64,000 nt of DNA from COMBO-56-21 sp963705355 (GTDB lineage Archaea > Thermoplasmatota > Thermoplasmata > UBA10834), in assembly GCA_963705355.1 (NCBI GenBank), contig OY970070.1, positions 1,612,001 through 1,676,000 of the forward strand, read 5' to 3'. The position numbers and the translations under genes are program-made. The notes beneath the pieces are model-generated. The model was given only the letters and a program-made list of their open reading frames with translations. It was not told the DNA's origin and ran no database searches. How positions within the stretch are numbered: position 1 is the stretch's first letter; each line of letters begins with the position of its first letter. Shown here piece by piece: positions 24,970-35,062 of the stretch.

Positions 24970-27900
24970 TCACAGCTCGTCCTTCTTGATCTCCTTCTCG
25001 AGGGCCTCGAACTCCTTCTCGACGTCCGACGGGTTTCCGGTGTCGACCTCCTCCATCGCCGGCGCCGACCCGCCTGAGCGACCACCGATCCTTCCGTTCA
25101 TCACATACCAGACGATACCGACAAGTATCATTGCGATCGCGAACAGCACAAGGGTCACGTACATCAGCATGCTGGCGAAGGCGTCCGTGTCGGAAGCCTT
25201 CTCGTCTATCGTGTTGATGTCGTCCTGCGTCGTCTGGTTCAGCCCGTTGAGCTGGTCCTGCAGGTCGTTCAGGTCGTTCTGCAGCGTGGTGTTCAAGGCG
25301 GTCAAGTCGTCCCGCGTGGAGTTGATCTGGTCCTGCAGCGTTGCTAGGTCCTGGTCCAGCGAGGCGCTGAGTGCCGCTATCTGCGTCTGGAGTGCCGCTA
25401 TGTCGGCGTCGAGCGCAGACCTGTTTTCCGCCAGCGCGTCGTCGAGGGTATCTATCAGAGCCTGCAGCTGTGCGACGTCCGACGCCATGGAAGCCGTTAG
25501 CGCGTCTATCTGTCCCTGGAGCTCCGTCACGTTCGCAGCGAGTGCCGCAGCCTGCTCGTCTATCTGCCCCTGCAGGTTGGAGATGTTCTCGTTCAAGGAC
25601 ACCTCGAGCGCGTCCACCATGGTCTGCAGAGCTGAGACGTTTTCCGCTAGTGCCGCGGTCAGGCTGTCAAGCTGATCCTGCAGCAGTGCCTGGACGGCTG
25701 CCAGCTCGTCAGGAGTCACATAGACCGGCGGGATGTATTCGAACGCTCTCGTCTCTGAGACGCTGTTCCCGAGTTCGTCCGCTGCAGTGACGGTCACCGA
25801 GTTCCAGCCTTCAAGGAGCGGTATCACTGCGCTCCAGTCGGCCGTGCCGTCGCTCGCCACTACGCCGTTGACCCAGACGGTCGCGTCTGGATCTGTCGTG
25901 CCGTATACGGTCACGCTTGGCTCGCTCGTGTTCGATAAGTCATCCGGTCCGAGGAAGACCAGCGAAGGCGGAGTCGTGTCGAGCACAACCTGAATGTCGG
26001 TATGCGCGGCGTTGCCAACTCTGTCGATTGCATCGACGCTGATCGCGTTCAGCCCCTCGACAAGTGCAACATCCGCGTAGAATGTGCCATCGGGGCCAAC
26101 TGCGACAGAGTCGCCGTTCACCGTGACGGTTGCCCCGACTTCTGTCTGCCCCATGATCTCAGCGGTCGGATTCAAGGTCGGAGACATCGGCTCTTGGACC
26201 TGGAGCATGCAGTATGTGTCGGATACGATCATCTTCAGCATCGATGCGCTGACGCTACCGTTGTTCATTGTCGATACGGTCACGATGTTCAGCCCTTCTT
26301 CCAACGAGACCGTGTCTTGTTCGAAGAAGCCGCTGTCATCCGCAACGAGGTAATAAGTTGCCAAAGGAGCATCGATCGTCACATCCGCGTTCGGGTCTGT
26401 GTAGCCCCTGAGGATGACATCAGTCAGAGACACGGTCCTTCCATCTGGTATTGTGCTGCTCGTGCCAGGATCGACCCACCATGCGGTGAAAGTCTCGATC
26501 GCCGAGTTGACCCAGAACGAGGTGGTCGTCGAGACACCGTTGCCCCACATGTCCGCCGCGTAGAGGAAGAGATAGTGCAGGCCCTCACTGAGCCTCAACG
26601 GTATGGGTATGTAGACGCTGTCTCCGACGACATACGCTCCCGGGGCGGCCATATCAAACATGTAGGAATTGTCGAGCACAAGCCAGGGTGACGAAGGATC
26701 GAGGCCTGTTGAAACAGCTCCTCCAGAATCGTCAACGACGTACGACACAACGATGCTAGAGCTGCCAACAACTGCCATGTCCGCGGGCAACACGTTGTCG
26801 ATGACAGGCGGCGTCAGGTCCACTGTTATGGCCACATCGATTGAGAACATGTCTGCGGCACCCATGAATCCGAAGGTCGCGGCACCGAGGTACACGCCGG
26901 TCACAGCAGGCACTGAGTAGTCTACCTCGAAGTCGTAGTAGCCAGTCGTGACCCACGTGTCAGGCATGTACGCCGTTATGTATCCAGGCACTCCTGTCAG
27001 TACTGTGAGTTCGAAGTAACCGGGATTGCCTGTGACAGTGTACCCGAGCACCTTGACCAAATACTGACCATCGGCTGGGCTGTCAAGAGTCAGCGACTCG
27101 GTCGAACCAGATATGCCGACATACCAATATGGCTCCGAAAGTTCTGCCACTCCATTCATGTTGGCGTCGTACCAGACGCCGAGGTCGATGTCAGGGGCGT
27201 CCGAGACCTCAGCGGTGGATATCTGCAGCATCGATGCTCCAGAAACCTGGATTGCTCTAGTGTAGGCCGCATTTGCCAGATCAGAATCGAAGTTGCCTGA
27301 CAACGCATCCTGATATATCGGCTCCATTGGATAGAAGTCCTTCTTCAGCGGCCCAACACCGCTGCCCTTGGCCTCGACCCAGCCCGCCACAGTCATGTCA
27401 TACCACGCATTCATCGAGCCTGTCAGCGGTATCCCGCTATCACTTCCGATGTCGATGGATCTCGGGCCATAGTCGTTCAAGGTCAGCCAAGTTGTGTAGC
27501 CCGAGAGAACGTCCTGCGCCTGATAGCCGTCCATCACGGCGCACCTTGTCTCGATTGCGAACGGCATCTGTCCCGTCATATTGTCAATCGCACCCATAGG
27601 AGCGGCAATCACTTCTGACGGGCCACCTGTGCTCGTTCCAACGCCAAAGATGCCGGCGCCCATGTAATGCTCATTGCTTGAGGCGACAGGCAGCTCCAGC
27701 AGGTTCGGGCCGAATGGCAAGTCATAAGCGGGGGGCCAGCCGCCGGCATCGAATGCCGCAAGGACATGGACGTTCACATCGGTCGGCAGAGCGTTCCAAT
27801 TGGCCGTCACGATCAGGCTCGCGTCAGGTGAAGGTGCGGGCGATGATGGCAGGCACCAGTACATCCTCCAGTCTCCCACTTCGAACCTCCAACCCTTGTC

Positions 27901-30843
27901 AGCGATTCCCGTAAACTGGTTGTTGTACGGGGTATCGAAGTAGGACGGTCCGCCAAAGGCGAATTCGTAGTCCGTTGCGGGCACATTGATCACGACAGGT
28001 ATGTTCTGCAGCCTCGAGCCATCGTCGACGTAGATCGCACCTGCATATGTTCCAACATAGGCATCGGGTGGGACGGTCACATTTACCTCCCAGCTCATCG
28101 AAGTCGTCGGGTCGATGGTCCCAGTGATGCTCGGCGACCATACGGTGTCTCCGACCTTCCTGAACTGGATCCAATCGAATGGCTGCAGCTGGTAGTAATC
28201 CAGCTTGAGGCTCATGTCAAGTCCTGCTGAGCCGGCAATCGACCTGACCCTGATAATCAGTCCGTCATTACTTCTGTCGATCGGATCTCTGATTGTGATC
28301 TGGTTATAGTTGCAGTCGCTTCCGTCAACAGTGTATCTGTACAGCTCCCACTGCCCGCCCGTTATGTTCATGTTGCCATCCATGTTTGTGTCAACCCAAT
28401 TGTGTGCCTCGAGCCAGTACGACACATTGGAGACGTAGTCCAGCTCGGGGTCGAACTCATTCAATGGCATAAACCAGGTAACACGTAGCAAATCCGTTCC
28501 GGCTGGTATCATGGGCTTCACATCGAACCATTGATCGCCTGCATCTGATGTGGTCCAGTCAATCTGGTCGGAGCCGGTCCTGATCAGCATCTTGCTCGTG
28601 ACAGTCACATCCGCAGATGTGGTCGGGTTGTAGTTGGTCGAAGTGATAACGTGACTGTCATCATACTCACCCGGCAACAGGAAGTTCGGGAAGACCTCAT
28701 ATCGTGCGCCTATTGACGTTCCGTTGAAGGAACCGGGATAGAGCGCAGCCTTGGTCAGAGCAGGCTCCGAAGCCCCCCATGCAACGGAGGCAACTCCATC
28801 GTATTGTCCCATGACCCTTGCGTAAGTCGTGGCGTTCAGCCAGCCAGCACCTTGCTTGAACGGGTCGTAGTGCATGTCGTCTGCGGATGCCATGAGTTTG
28901 GCCTTGGCCTCATCCATGTAAGGCCAGTCTCCTGTGAGCTCATGGTACGCTTGGAGTCCCAAAGCTGCCCCGCCCGCAATCGTCGGGGTAGCATGGCTCG
29001 TGCCGCTCCCTAGCTGGAAGTGCACAGAACCGTCTCCCCAGCCGCCGTATGCGCCCTCGTTCAGTGGCGCCGGCTCTAAGGAGTACATCCCAGACGCGAC
29101 AATCTCAGAATTCAGTTTGCCGGTTCTCGATGGCCCGGAGTTCGAGAAAGGCGCTATGTCTCCGTAAGTCGTGTACTCGTAATTCTCTTCGTAGCCGAGC
29201 CAATACCTGTATTGCATGGTGGTGCTTGCGCCACACTGCACGGCGAAGAGGTCCTGAGGCGAGGTGATAGTGCCGTAGCCAGGTCCGCCGTTTCCGGTCG
29301 CCCAGCACCACAGCGTCTGGGGACCAAGGTACGAGATGAAGCTCGTGTACTGGTCGAAGATGTCGTACCCAGCGCCTATCGCCGAGTCAGACCATCCGTA
29401 GCTGTTCGTGACGATGTTCGCCTCATCGCCTGTGTTCGGAGTTCCATCAGCTCCCATCTCAGCGAACAGCCACGAGTTGACAATGTCGTTCGTGAATGGA
29501 ATCGCGATGAGCTTCGCCTCTGGTGCCATACCCATCAGCATGCCACCTAATGTCGCGCCATTTGCGAGCGCCGCCGACGAAGTCATGGTTCCATGGCTTT
29601 CTCCGAGGCTGAACTCACCAACGAATGCGACTGCGTCCCCGCTCATCGGTGTAAATGTCGCACCGTAAGTCCAGTTAGTTCCGGGAAGCACGTTCGCACC
29701 ATCGCTGATCCAATAGACCATGCCACCAGAGATGTCCGCATAGCCGTCACCGCCGTTCCAGCGAGACCAATCCTCGGCACCCGTCGTAGCGTTGTAGAAG
29801 TCGAAGTAGGATATCTCATCGCCCTTGATGCATGCTTTGTCGTTCGAGAAGTCCAGGTCGTCCGTCACATCCACATAGACGGTGTCATAGACTCCCGGGG
29901 TCGTCGCATCAACAACAAGTACACCGATGCTTGCCCCCCACAGGTCTGCGAGGTTGGCATCCGTGTGATATCCTATGTGGTAGACGCCGCTTTGGCTAAC
30001 AACTGGGTTTCCCATCACGTCCTTCAGTCCAGCAACGTTGTAGTCGTTGCCATCGAAAGCGACATACCCGCCCACTTCCTGTGACGTGGCGGTAGTGTCC
30101 GCGACCCAGCCGCCAATCAAATCCTGTGCCCAGAGATAGGCCGCTCGGTCATCGTAAGCGATCGGCCATCCGTAATAGGGCGAAGCAGGATCCGTGTACC
30201 TCGCCTGCTGTCCCTGCAAATCGGGATGAGACATATCAAAACCAGTGTCTATGTCTGCCACCTTGACTCCATCGCCAGTGAATCCTTCCATCCATGCTCC
30301 GACGGCACCATGGAGATAGTCCACATCAAAGTCATCAGTACCAGGGGCCTTGAGGTCAATTGGCAAGTTCTCCAGCGCGCGGTCAATAGGCGTTTGGTCA
30401 TAGGTAGGTTTATCGTAGGTCATGATTTTGTATACGCCCGGCAACTTCGCTAGCGCCGATATCTGGTCGGATGAGAGCTCCATCACTCTGGTCGTTGGAA
30501 GACCCTGTATCTCCGCTCCTTCAACTGTCGGCAGCCCGTTCGCGGCGAGGTACTTATTGACCGACGCTCTGTCGGTCACGAACACATACACCTTGAAAGG
30601 ACCAAGTGATCCGCGCATTCTCTCCACAAGAGTAGAATCGATCTTCTTGTCCGCACTCACGCTGGACAGTTTCGTCGATCCCAAACCCACAATCTTGGAC
30701 ACAGTTGGTGACTGCGCTGCAGGAACGTTCCCACCGCTAGCTTTCTGCGTCGCAGACGCTGGCGAAGCCAGAACTGCGAACGAAGTGGCCAACATCACAA
30801 ACATCACCAGAGCGCTCAAGCTCATCCTCTGCAATCTATTCAT
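24970..30843 (-). CDS. Giant secreted S8 subtilase with C-terminal coiled coil and membrane anchor
   Basis: A 1957-residue extracellular serine protease. A signal peptide (residues 1-31, SFAVLASPASA) and an inhibitor-like propeptide precede the S8 catalytic domain, with D199 (IDTGFD), H417 (ESHGTM), oxyanion N518 (ATGNGG) and S616 (GTSHATP). Beta-rich and bacterial-Ig-like domains follow, including a tandem set with DTTPP linkers (about 1450-1700). A heptad coiled coil of LQ-rich repeats spans about 1711-1889, then one membrane helix (about 1890-1913) and a 44-residue acidic cytoplasmic tail. ATG 30843 has GGAGGTTG 7 bases upstream; a TTG at 30852 is inside that site. The coiled coil probably holds the protease away from the surface, as in S-layer stalk proteases such as STABLE (inference). 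Confidence 0.92.
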   Translation of the reverse strand: MNRLQRMSLSALVMFVMLATSFAVLASPASATQKASGGNVPAAQSPTVSKIVGLGSTKLSSVSADKKIDSTLVERMRGSLGPFKVYVFVTDRASVNKYLAANGLPTVEGAEIQGLPTTRVMELSSDQISALAKLPGVYKIMTYDKPTYDQTPIDRALENLPIDLKAPGTDDFDVDYLHGAVGAWMEGFTGDGVKVADIDTGFDMSHPDLQGQQARYTDPASPYYGWPIAYDDRAAYLWAQDLIGGWVADTTATSQEVGGYVAFDGNDYNVAGLKDVMGNPVVSQSGVYHIGYHTDANLADLWGASIGVLVVDATTPGVYDTVYVDVTDDLDFSNDKACIKGDEISYFDFYNATTGAEDWSRWNGGDGYADISGGMVYWISDGANVLPGTNWTYGATFTPMSGDAVAFVGEFSLGESHGTMTSSAALANGATLGGMLMGMAPEAKLIAIPFTNDIVNSWLFAEMGADGTPNTGDEANIVTNSYGWSDSAIGAGYDIFDQYTSFISYLGPQTLWCWATGNGGPGYGTITSPQDLFAVQCGASTTMQYRYWLGYEENYEYTTYGDIAPFSNSGPSRTGKLNSEIVASGMYSLEPAPLNEGAYGGWGDGSVHFQLGSGTSHATPTIAGGAALGLQAYHELTGDWPYMDEAKAKLMASADDMHYDPFKQGAGWLNATTYARVMGQYDGVASVAWGASEPALTKAALYPGSFNGTSIGARYEVFPNFLLPGEYDDSHVITSTNYNPTTSADVTVTSKMLIRTGSDQIDWTTSDAGDQWFDVKPMIPAGTDLLRVTWFMPLNEFDPELDYVSNVSYWLEAHNWVDTNMDGNMNITGGQWELYRYTVDGSDCNYNQITIRDPIDRSNDGLIIRVRSIAGSAGLDMSLKLDYYQLQPFDWIQFRKVGDTVWSPSITGTIDPTTSMSWEVNVTVPPDAYVGTYAGAIYVDDGSRLQNIPVVINVPATDYEFAFGGPSYFDTPYNNQFTGIADKGWRFEVGDWRMYWCLPSSPAPSPDASLIVTANWNALPTDVNVHVLAAFDAGGWPPAYDLPFGPNLLELPVASSNEHYMGAGIFGVGTSTGGPSEVIAAPMGAIDNMTGQMPFAIETRCAVMDGYQAQDVLSGYTTWLTLNDYGPRSIDIGSDSGIPLTGSMNAWYDMTVAGWVEAKGSGVGPLKKDFYPMEPIYQDALSGNFDSDLANAAYTRAIQVSGASMLQISTAEVSDAPDIDLGVWYDANMNGVAELSEPYWYVGISGSTESLTLDSPADGQYLVKVLGYTVTGNPGYFELTVLTGVPGYITAYMPDTWVTTGYYDFEVDYSVPAVTGVYLGAATFGFMGAADMFSIDVAITVDLTPPVIDNVLPADMAVVGSSSIVVSYVVDDSGGAVSTGLDPSSPWLVLDNSYMFDMAAPGAYVVGDSVYIPIPLRLSEGLHYLFLYAADMWGNGVSTTTSFWVNSAIETFTAWWVDPGTSSTIPDGRTVSLTDVILRGYTDPNADVTIDAPLATYYLVADDSGFFEQDTVSLEEGLNIVTVSTMNNGSVSASMLKMIVSDTYCMLQVQEPMSPTLNPTAEIMGQTEVGATVTVNGDSVAVGPDGTFYADVALVEGLNAISVDAIDRVGNAAHTDIQVVLDTTPPSLVFLGPDDLSNTSEPSVTVYGTTDPDATVWVNGVVASDGTADWSAVIPLLEGWNSVTVTAADELGNSVSETRAFEYIPPVYVTPDELAAVQALLQDQLDSLTAALAENVSALQTMVDALEVSLNENISNLQGQIDEQAAALAANVTELQGQIDALTASMASDVAQLQALIDTLDDALAENRSALDADIAALQTQIAALSASLDQDLATLQDQINSTRDDLTALNTTLQNDLNDLQDQLNGLNQTTQDDINTIDEKASDTDAFASMLMYVTLVLFAIAMILVGIVWYVMNGRIGGRSGGSAPAMEEVDTGNPSDVEKEFEALEKEIKKDEL

Positions 30844-31230
30844 CTGATTCAACCTCCGACCCTAGCACAACCCCCCGAGGGTTCAAACGCAATGCGCTTA
30901 ATCGAAATGTTGTGTATATAAGAATATCGTATTTGTCAAACAGTAGCACGTCCTGCCAGAAAGAGAAATATCTGGCTTAAATCATTAAGTTATAAAAAAT
31001 ATGTAATTATATAATTCACCATGGTTGAATGTTTGCCTGTTCAGGATGTTGCCTGATTCTGACACTATTTGCGGATTGATATTCCGACTGGATTTCTCAA
31101 GTCAGCTTTGAATTATCTGAGCTGGCGTGAGCGCATGTGCGCGCCTTGGGCCCGCGCTCGCGTGGCGCGTTGTTCTGAGTCCGCATCAGTTATATAGGAG
31201 GCGCCCGCAATATACGTATTGGGATGCACT
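30844..31230. promoter_or_regulatory. Divergent promoter region between subtilase and ftsZ
   Basis: An AT-rich intergenic region with no gene. On the minus strand CTTATATAC (30914-30922) is a good TATA element about 71-79 bases from the subtilase ATG. On the plus strand TTATATAGG (31189-31197) lies 34-42 bases before the ftsZ ATG at 31231. The stretch 30,980-31,020 is very AT-rich (ATTAAGTTATAAAAAATATG), which may help melting or regulator binding. Confidence 0.65.
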
Positions 31231-32409
31231 ATGCCGAACAGTCTAATCGAGAGTGCTCTAAGCGGAGCCTCTCCTCAGAATCCGAGCAAAGCCCAAGAGC
31301 CACAGCAAGGGAAGACGGCCGAAGATGTTGAAATCGAGAAGATCGCTAGCCAGCTCGACGTTTGTATCAAGCTCGTTGGATGCGGAGGAGCTGGCTGCAA
31401 CACCGTCAACAGGTGCATCGAAGAGGGCCTATCTGGCCTGCAAATGCTGGCATTGAACACGGATGCAAAGCACCTTCTCACCATCAAGTCCCCCAAGAAG
31501 ATACTGATCGGAAAGACTACCACCCGGGGTCTTGGCGCTGGTGCCAGGCCTGAGGTCGGCGAGAGGGCGGCCTTGGAGAACGAACCGGAAATCAAGGAAT
31601 GGCTGAAGGGTTCACAGATTGTCTTCGTAACTGCCGGGATGGGCGGTGGGACCGGCACGAGCAGCTCATTCGTGACTGCGCGGCTTGCGAAAGAGGGGCG
31701 TGCCCTTACTGTCGGCGTCGTCACGCTTCCCTTCAGATCGGAAGGGGAAATGAGAATGGAGAACGCGATGGCCGGGCTTTCCAAACTCGCGAAGGTGTGC
31801 GACACGACGATAGTGATTCCGAACGACACCCTCATCGAGCTGGTACCGAACCTGCCCGTTCAAGCAGCGTTCAAGGTGGCGGACGAGCTCCTGCTACAGA
31901 CGATCAAAGGGCTGACCGACATGCTCACACATGCTGGGCTAGTGAACGTCGACTACTCGGACCTTCAGACGATCCTCAACGAGGGTGGTGTGTCCCTGAT
32001 AGGAGTCGGAGAAGCAGATGGCAAGCCGAAGGAAAGGATCGAGGATGCGGTCGAAGAGGCCTTGAACTCGCCCCTGCTCGGCAAGATAGACATCAAAGAC
32101 GCAAGAGGCGCCTTGATCAGAGTCGTGGGCGGACCCGACATGAACATCGAAGAGGCTGCCGAGGCGGCTGAGATCATCACCGGCAAGATGAGACCCGAGG
32201 CCAGACTGATCTGGGGATGCTCGGTCGACAAGGAAATGATGGGCAAGGTCAAGATCCTCCTCATCGTCACAGGCGCGCGCTCTCAATATGTCCTCCTGAG
32301 GGACGGAACTGAGCCAATGATCTCTCGCACGAGCGAAGATTACAGGGGCAACGTCAACGTCCCTCCGCACATCCATCAGGACGAGGACCTCTCGATGTTC
32401 GTTCGGTGA
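31231..32409 (+). CDS. ftsZ: Cell-division GTPase FtsZ
   Basis: A 392-residue tubulin-fold GTPase that polymerises into the division ring. The nucleotide-binding G-loop GCGGAGCNTVNR starts at residue 50, the tubulin signature AGMGGGTGTSSS is at 135-146, and the synergy loop NVDYSDLQTIL contains the acidic residues that activate GTP hydrolysis in the next subunit. An N-terminal extension of about 43 polar residues precedes the fold, and a short basic/acidic tail ends at SMFVR. ATG 31231 is preferred over TTG 31219 because the TATA element at 31189-31197 would start transcription near 31,222. It converges with feoB, four bases apart. Confidence 0.96.
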   Translation: MPNSLIESALSGASPQNPSKAQEPQQGKTAEDVEIEKIASQLDVCIKLVGCGGAGCNTVNRCIEEGLSGLQMLALNTDAKHLLTIKSPKKILIGKTTTRGLGAGARPEVGERAALENEPEIKEWLKGSQIVFVTAGMGGGTGTSSSFVTARLAKEGRALTVGVVTLPFRSEGEMRMENAMAGLSKLAKVCDTTIVIPNDTLIELVPNLPVQAAFKVADELLLQTIKGLTDMLTHAGLVNVDYSDLQTILNEGGVSLIGVGEADGKPKERIEDAVEEALNSPLLGKIDIKDARGALIRVVGGPDMNIEEAAEAAEIITGKMRPEARLIWGCSVDKEMMGKVKILLIVTGARSQYVLLRDGTEPMISRTSEDYRGNVNVPPHIHQDEDLSMFVR

Positions 32410-32413
32410 GAAA

Positions 32414-34318
32414 TCAGAGTCCAAGCACTAGATTCGCCACTGCTCCCATTGCCAGCGCGAGCGAGAATGATGCCAGCGCCACCGCTATCGTGTTTCGCGT
32501 CCCGAACTCCTTCACCATGACCGCGAATGCCGCAAGGCAGGGCATGAACACCGCCATGACCAAGGCGAACACGAACATCTGATGGTGCGTGAGAACGAGA
32601 GATATGTTGCTAGTGCCTGCGAGGACCATCAACATCTGGAGCGCCATCTCCTTTCTTAGGAGGCCGAACACAAGGGCAACGGCTGTGAACGCAGGAAGGC
32701 CGAGGACGGCAAGCATGAACGGCTCTGCGGGCTGGAGAATGTGCTGCAGGATGTCAAGGGCTAGCAATATCTCGAGTACGACGCTTCCGCCCAGCAATAG
32801 AGGGAATGCGATGGTCAAAAACTGCTTGACCCGGATGTATGTCTTCGTCGCTGTCTGCCTCGCGGACGGCCATCTCATGTCGGGGATCTCGATGCACATG
32901 CCGGTTGGTTCGTACTTGAGGAGTCTATGAAGGGCAAGGCCGAGGACCACGAGCATCCCCATCAGTATGAAGTATATCAGAAGAGCCCACAAAGCCCCTG
33001 CGAACTTGCCAACTGAGCCGATGATGATGGCAGTCTGAGCTGAGCACGGAACCGCGATCGTAATCAGCACCGCAAGGATCAGTCTCTCCCTTCTGGATCC
33101 CATTGCTCTTGTTGCCAGGATTGCCGGGACGTTGCACCCGAAGCCAACTACCATAGGGATCACGGCCCTTCCGTGCAGCCCCAGCTTGTGCATCACTCCA
33201 TCCAACAGGGACACCACTCTGACGAGATATCCGCTGTCCTCAAGGATTGAGAGCATGACGTAGAAGACGAGGATGTATGGTATGACCAGAGCAAGCATCG
33301 CTTCGATGCTGAGGGACACTCCCATCGTGATGCCAGAGAGTATGGCGTTGTGGGTTTGCGCGCTCAGGTTTTCAAAGAATGTCCTTCCTGTATCGGCGTA
33401 GGCACCGACAAGGATGCTTTCGATCGCGCCGCCTAGAAATACGAGCGTGATGAAAACGAGTGCGAGAACCCCAATCAGTATCGGTATCCCCGTGACCGGT
33501 CTCAGAGTGAGATCGGTGGCCAGTCCTTTGTCCCTCTTTGGAGCTGAACCGATCCCAATGACCTCTTTCGCCATGCGTCCTGCCTCGCCGAACCGGTCCC
33601 TTTGGATGTGAACAACCAAATCCTCGCCATGGCTAGTCGCGAACTCCTGACGGAGTCTCGCGGCCATTTCCCTGATATCTGGTGTCGCCTTGCTCAGGAC
33701 ATTCCGGTCCCCGGAGAGCAGCCTGACGGCCACTGCCCTGAGCGGAAAGTCCCACTCAACCTCTTTCAGGTTGGTTTCAAGCTGAGCTATCATGGTTTCG
33801 ATGTGCGAGTCGTATCTCACTCGGAAATCGCTTTTCCGGCGGAGCTGGATTGCTGTGTACAGAAGGGAATCGATGCCTTCGTCCTTGGTGGCAACTGTGG
33901 GGATTACTGGCATCATGAGCATGCGCTCTAGCATTTGGACGTCGATGTTCTGCTTGCTCTTCCGGACCATGTCGTACATGTTGAGAGCGACCACAACATT
34001 GTGACCAGACTCGATCAACTCGAACAGGAACACGAGATTCCGCTCGAGTCTCGTGGCGTCTAGGACGGCAATGACAGTGTCAGGTCTCCTTTCGTAGAGG
34101 AGTTTGGTCGCCACTCGCTCCTCGTCCGTGTTGCCAGCGAGCGAGTACGATCCAGGGAGGTCCACGACCGACACGGTCAATCCCATGAACTTCGCCTGTC
34201 CCTCTTCGTACTCTATCGTGGTTCCCGGATAGTTGGCGCTTACGACACCTACGCCGGTGAGCTTGCTGAAAATGATGCTCTTCCCGACATTGGGGTTCCC
34301 TGCGAGAGCAATCTCCAC
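32414..34318 (-). CDS. feoB: Ferrous iron transporter FeoB
   Basis: A 634-residue inner-membrane Fe(II) transporter. The N-terminal G-protein domain has G1 GNPNVGKS (8-15), switch TTIEYEEG, G3 DLPGSYSL and G4 NMYD. The C-terminal part holds two Gate motifs in about eight helices, including FVMLSILEDSGYLVRVVSLL and FGCNVPAILATRAMGSRRER with the conserved Cys. Length is normal for archaeal FeoB. It starts 16 bases downstream of the DtxR-type regulator on the same strand, so both are under the palindrome at 35,012. No separate feoA is seen; an FeoA-like domain is at the end of the regulator. Confidence 0.95.
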   Translation of the reverse strand: MEIALAGNPNVGKSIIFSKLTGVGVVSANYPGTTIEYEEGQAKFMGLTVSVVDLPGSYSLAGNTDEERVATKLLYERRPDTVIAVLDATRLERNLVFLFELIESGHNVVVALNMYDMVRKSKQNIDVQMLERMLMMPVIPTVATKDEGIDSLLYTAIQLRRKSDFRVRYDSHIETMIAQLETNLKEVEWDFPLRAVAVRLLSGDRNVLSKATPDIREMAARLRQEFATSHGEDLVVHIQRDRFGEAGRMAKEVIGIGSAPKRDKGLATDLTLRPVTGIPILIGVLALVFITLVFLGGAIESILVGAYADTGRTFFENLSAQTHNAILSGITMGVSLSIEAMLALVIPYILVFYVMLSILEDSGYLVRVVSLLDGVMHKLGLHGRAVIPMVVGFGCNVPAILATRAMGSRRERLILAVLITIAVPCSAQTAIIIGSVGKFAGALWALLIYFILMGMLVVLGLALHRLLKYEPTGMCIEIPDMRWPSARQTATKTYIRVKQFLTIAFPLLLGGSVVLEILLALDILQHILQPAEPFMLAVLGLPAFTAVALVFGLLRKEMALQMLMVLAGTSNISLVLTHHQMFVFALVMAVFMPCLAAFAVMVKEFGTRNTIAVALASFSLALAMGAVANLVLGL

Positions 34319-34334
34319 GGTGTCGACCTCCTTG

Positions 34335-35000
34335 TCAAGTCTTCATCACGTGAAGAACCTTGCCCCAGTCGCGGGCAATCGCTACCTTTGTCCCCTTCAG
34401 GCTGACGATGATCGGCCCTCCCAACGAAACCCTCTTCTCGACCTTGACCTCCGCTCCGGGCACAAAGCCCATCGAGAGCATTGAACAGAGTTCGTCCTGG
34501 TTTTTCGAAATCAGGTGTGAGACTATCACTCGCTGCCCTTCAGCAATCTCCGAGAGCGGAGTGTCGCTGCTCGTGCATTTGTCGCATGTTGTGGGGCTAT
34601 CGCATTTTGGAATCTTGCGTCCATGTGGGCACTCGGCTGGATGGTGCATTATCCTGCAAAGGTTCTTCTCCGCTTCGTCCGTCAAGGCATGCTCCATCTT
34701 GCATGCTTGCTCATGCCTTGATTTCCCGGTCGCGCCCACGAAGTCTGCCAGGAACCTTTCCAGAAGCCTGTGCTTTCTAGATACCTTGCAGGCGATCCTC
34801 ATCCCCTTGGACCGTAGGACGGCGCCCTTGTAGGGTTCGTGCTTGATGTATCCTTTCTTAGACAACTTATGGAGCATCTCCGTGACGCTCGCGGGCGCCA
34901 CTCCCATGACTGAGGCGATCTCAGTGGTCTTTGCAGTCCCGCCGTTCTCAGTCAGGTTGTATATCACCTTCAGGTACTGCTCAAGGATCTCGGATGCCAT
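34335..35000 (-). CDS. DtxR-family iron-dependent regulator with C-terminal FeoA-like domain
   Basis: A 221-residue metalloregulator. A winged helix-turn-helix (1 to about 62; TTEIASVMGVAPASVTEMLH) is followed by the metal-binding dimerisation domain (FLADFVGATGKSRHEQACKM; HHPAECPHGRKIP) with Cys/His/Glu ligands. An extra Cys-rich loop (CDSPTTCDKC) and a C-terminal SH3/FeoA-like domain (about 148-221) complete it. It should repress feoB when Fe(II) is plentiful. The ATG at 35000 is 12 bases from a perfect TTAGGT-N2-ACCTAA palindrome, supporting autoregulation. Iron rather than manganese is inferred from feoB. Confidence 0.92.
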   Translation of the reverse strand: MASEILEQYLKVIYNLTENGGTAKTTEIASVMGVAPASVTEMLHKLSKKGYIKHEPYKGAVLRSKGMRIACKVSRKHRLLERFLADFVGATGKSRHEQACKMEHALTDEAEKNLCRIMHHPAECPHGRKIPKCDSPTTCDKCTSSDTPLSEIAEGQRVIVSHLISKNQDELCSMLSMGFVPGAEVKVEKRVSLGGPIIVSLKGTKVAIARDWGKVLHVMKT

Positions 35001-35011
35001 CGGAGATGAAG

Positions 35012-35025
35012 TTAGGTGAACCTAA
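35012..35025. promoter_or_regulatory. DtxR/IdeR-type operator
   Basis: TTAGGTGAACCTAA is a perfect 6-bp inverted repeat with a 2-bp centre, closely like the known DtxR-family boxes. It lies between the likely TATA element (TTTAAGAT on the minus strand, about 35,026-35,034) and the start of the regulator gene, where a bound repressor would block initiation of the regulator-feoB operon. Confidence 0.8.
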
Positions 35026-35062
35026 ATCTTAAACATTGCCCCATACTCCATTTCTTGGTACG

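Noticed and set aside
31219..31230. TTG 31219 as the ftsZ start
   Set aside because: The TATA element position would start transcription near or after it, and ATG 31231 fits better.
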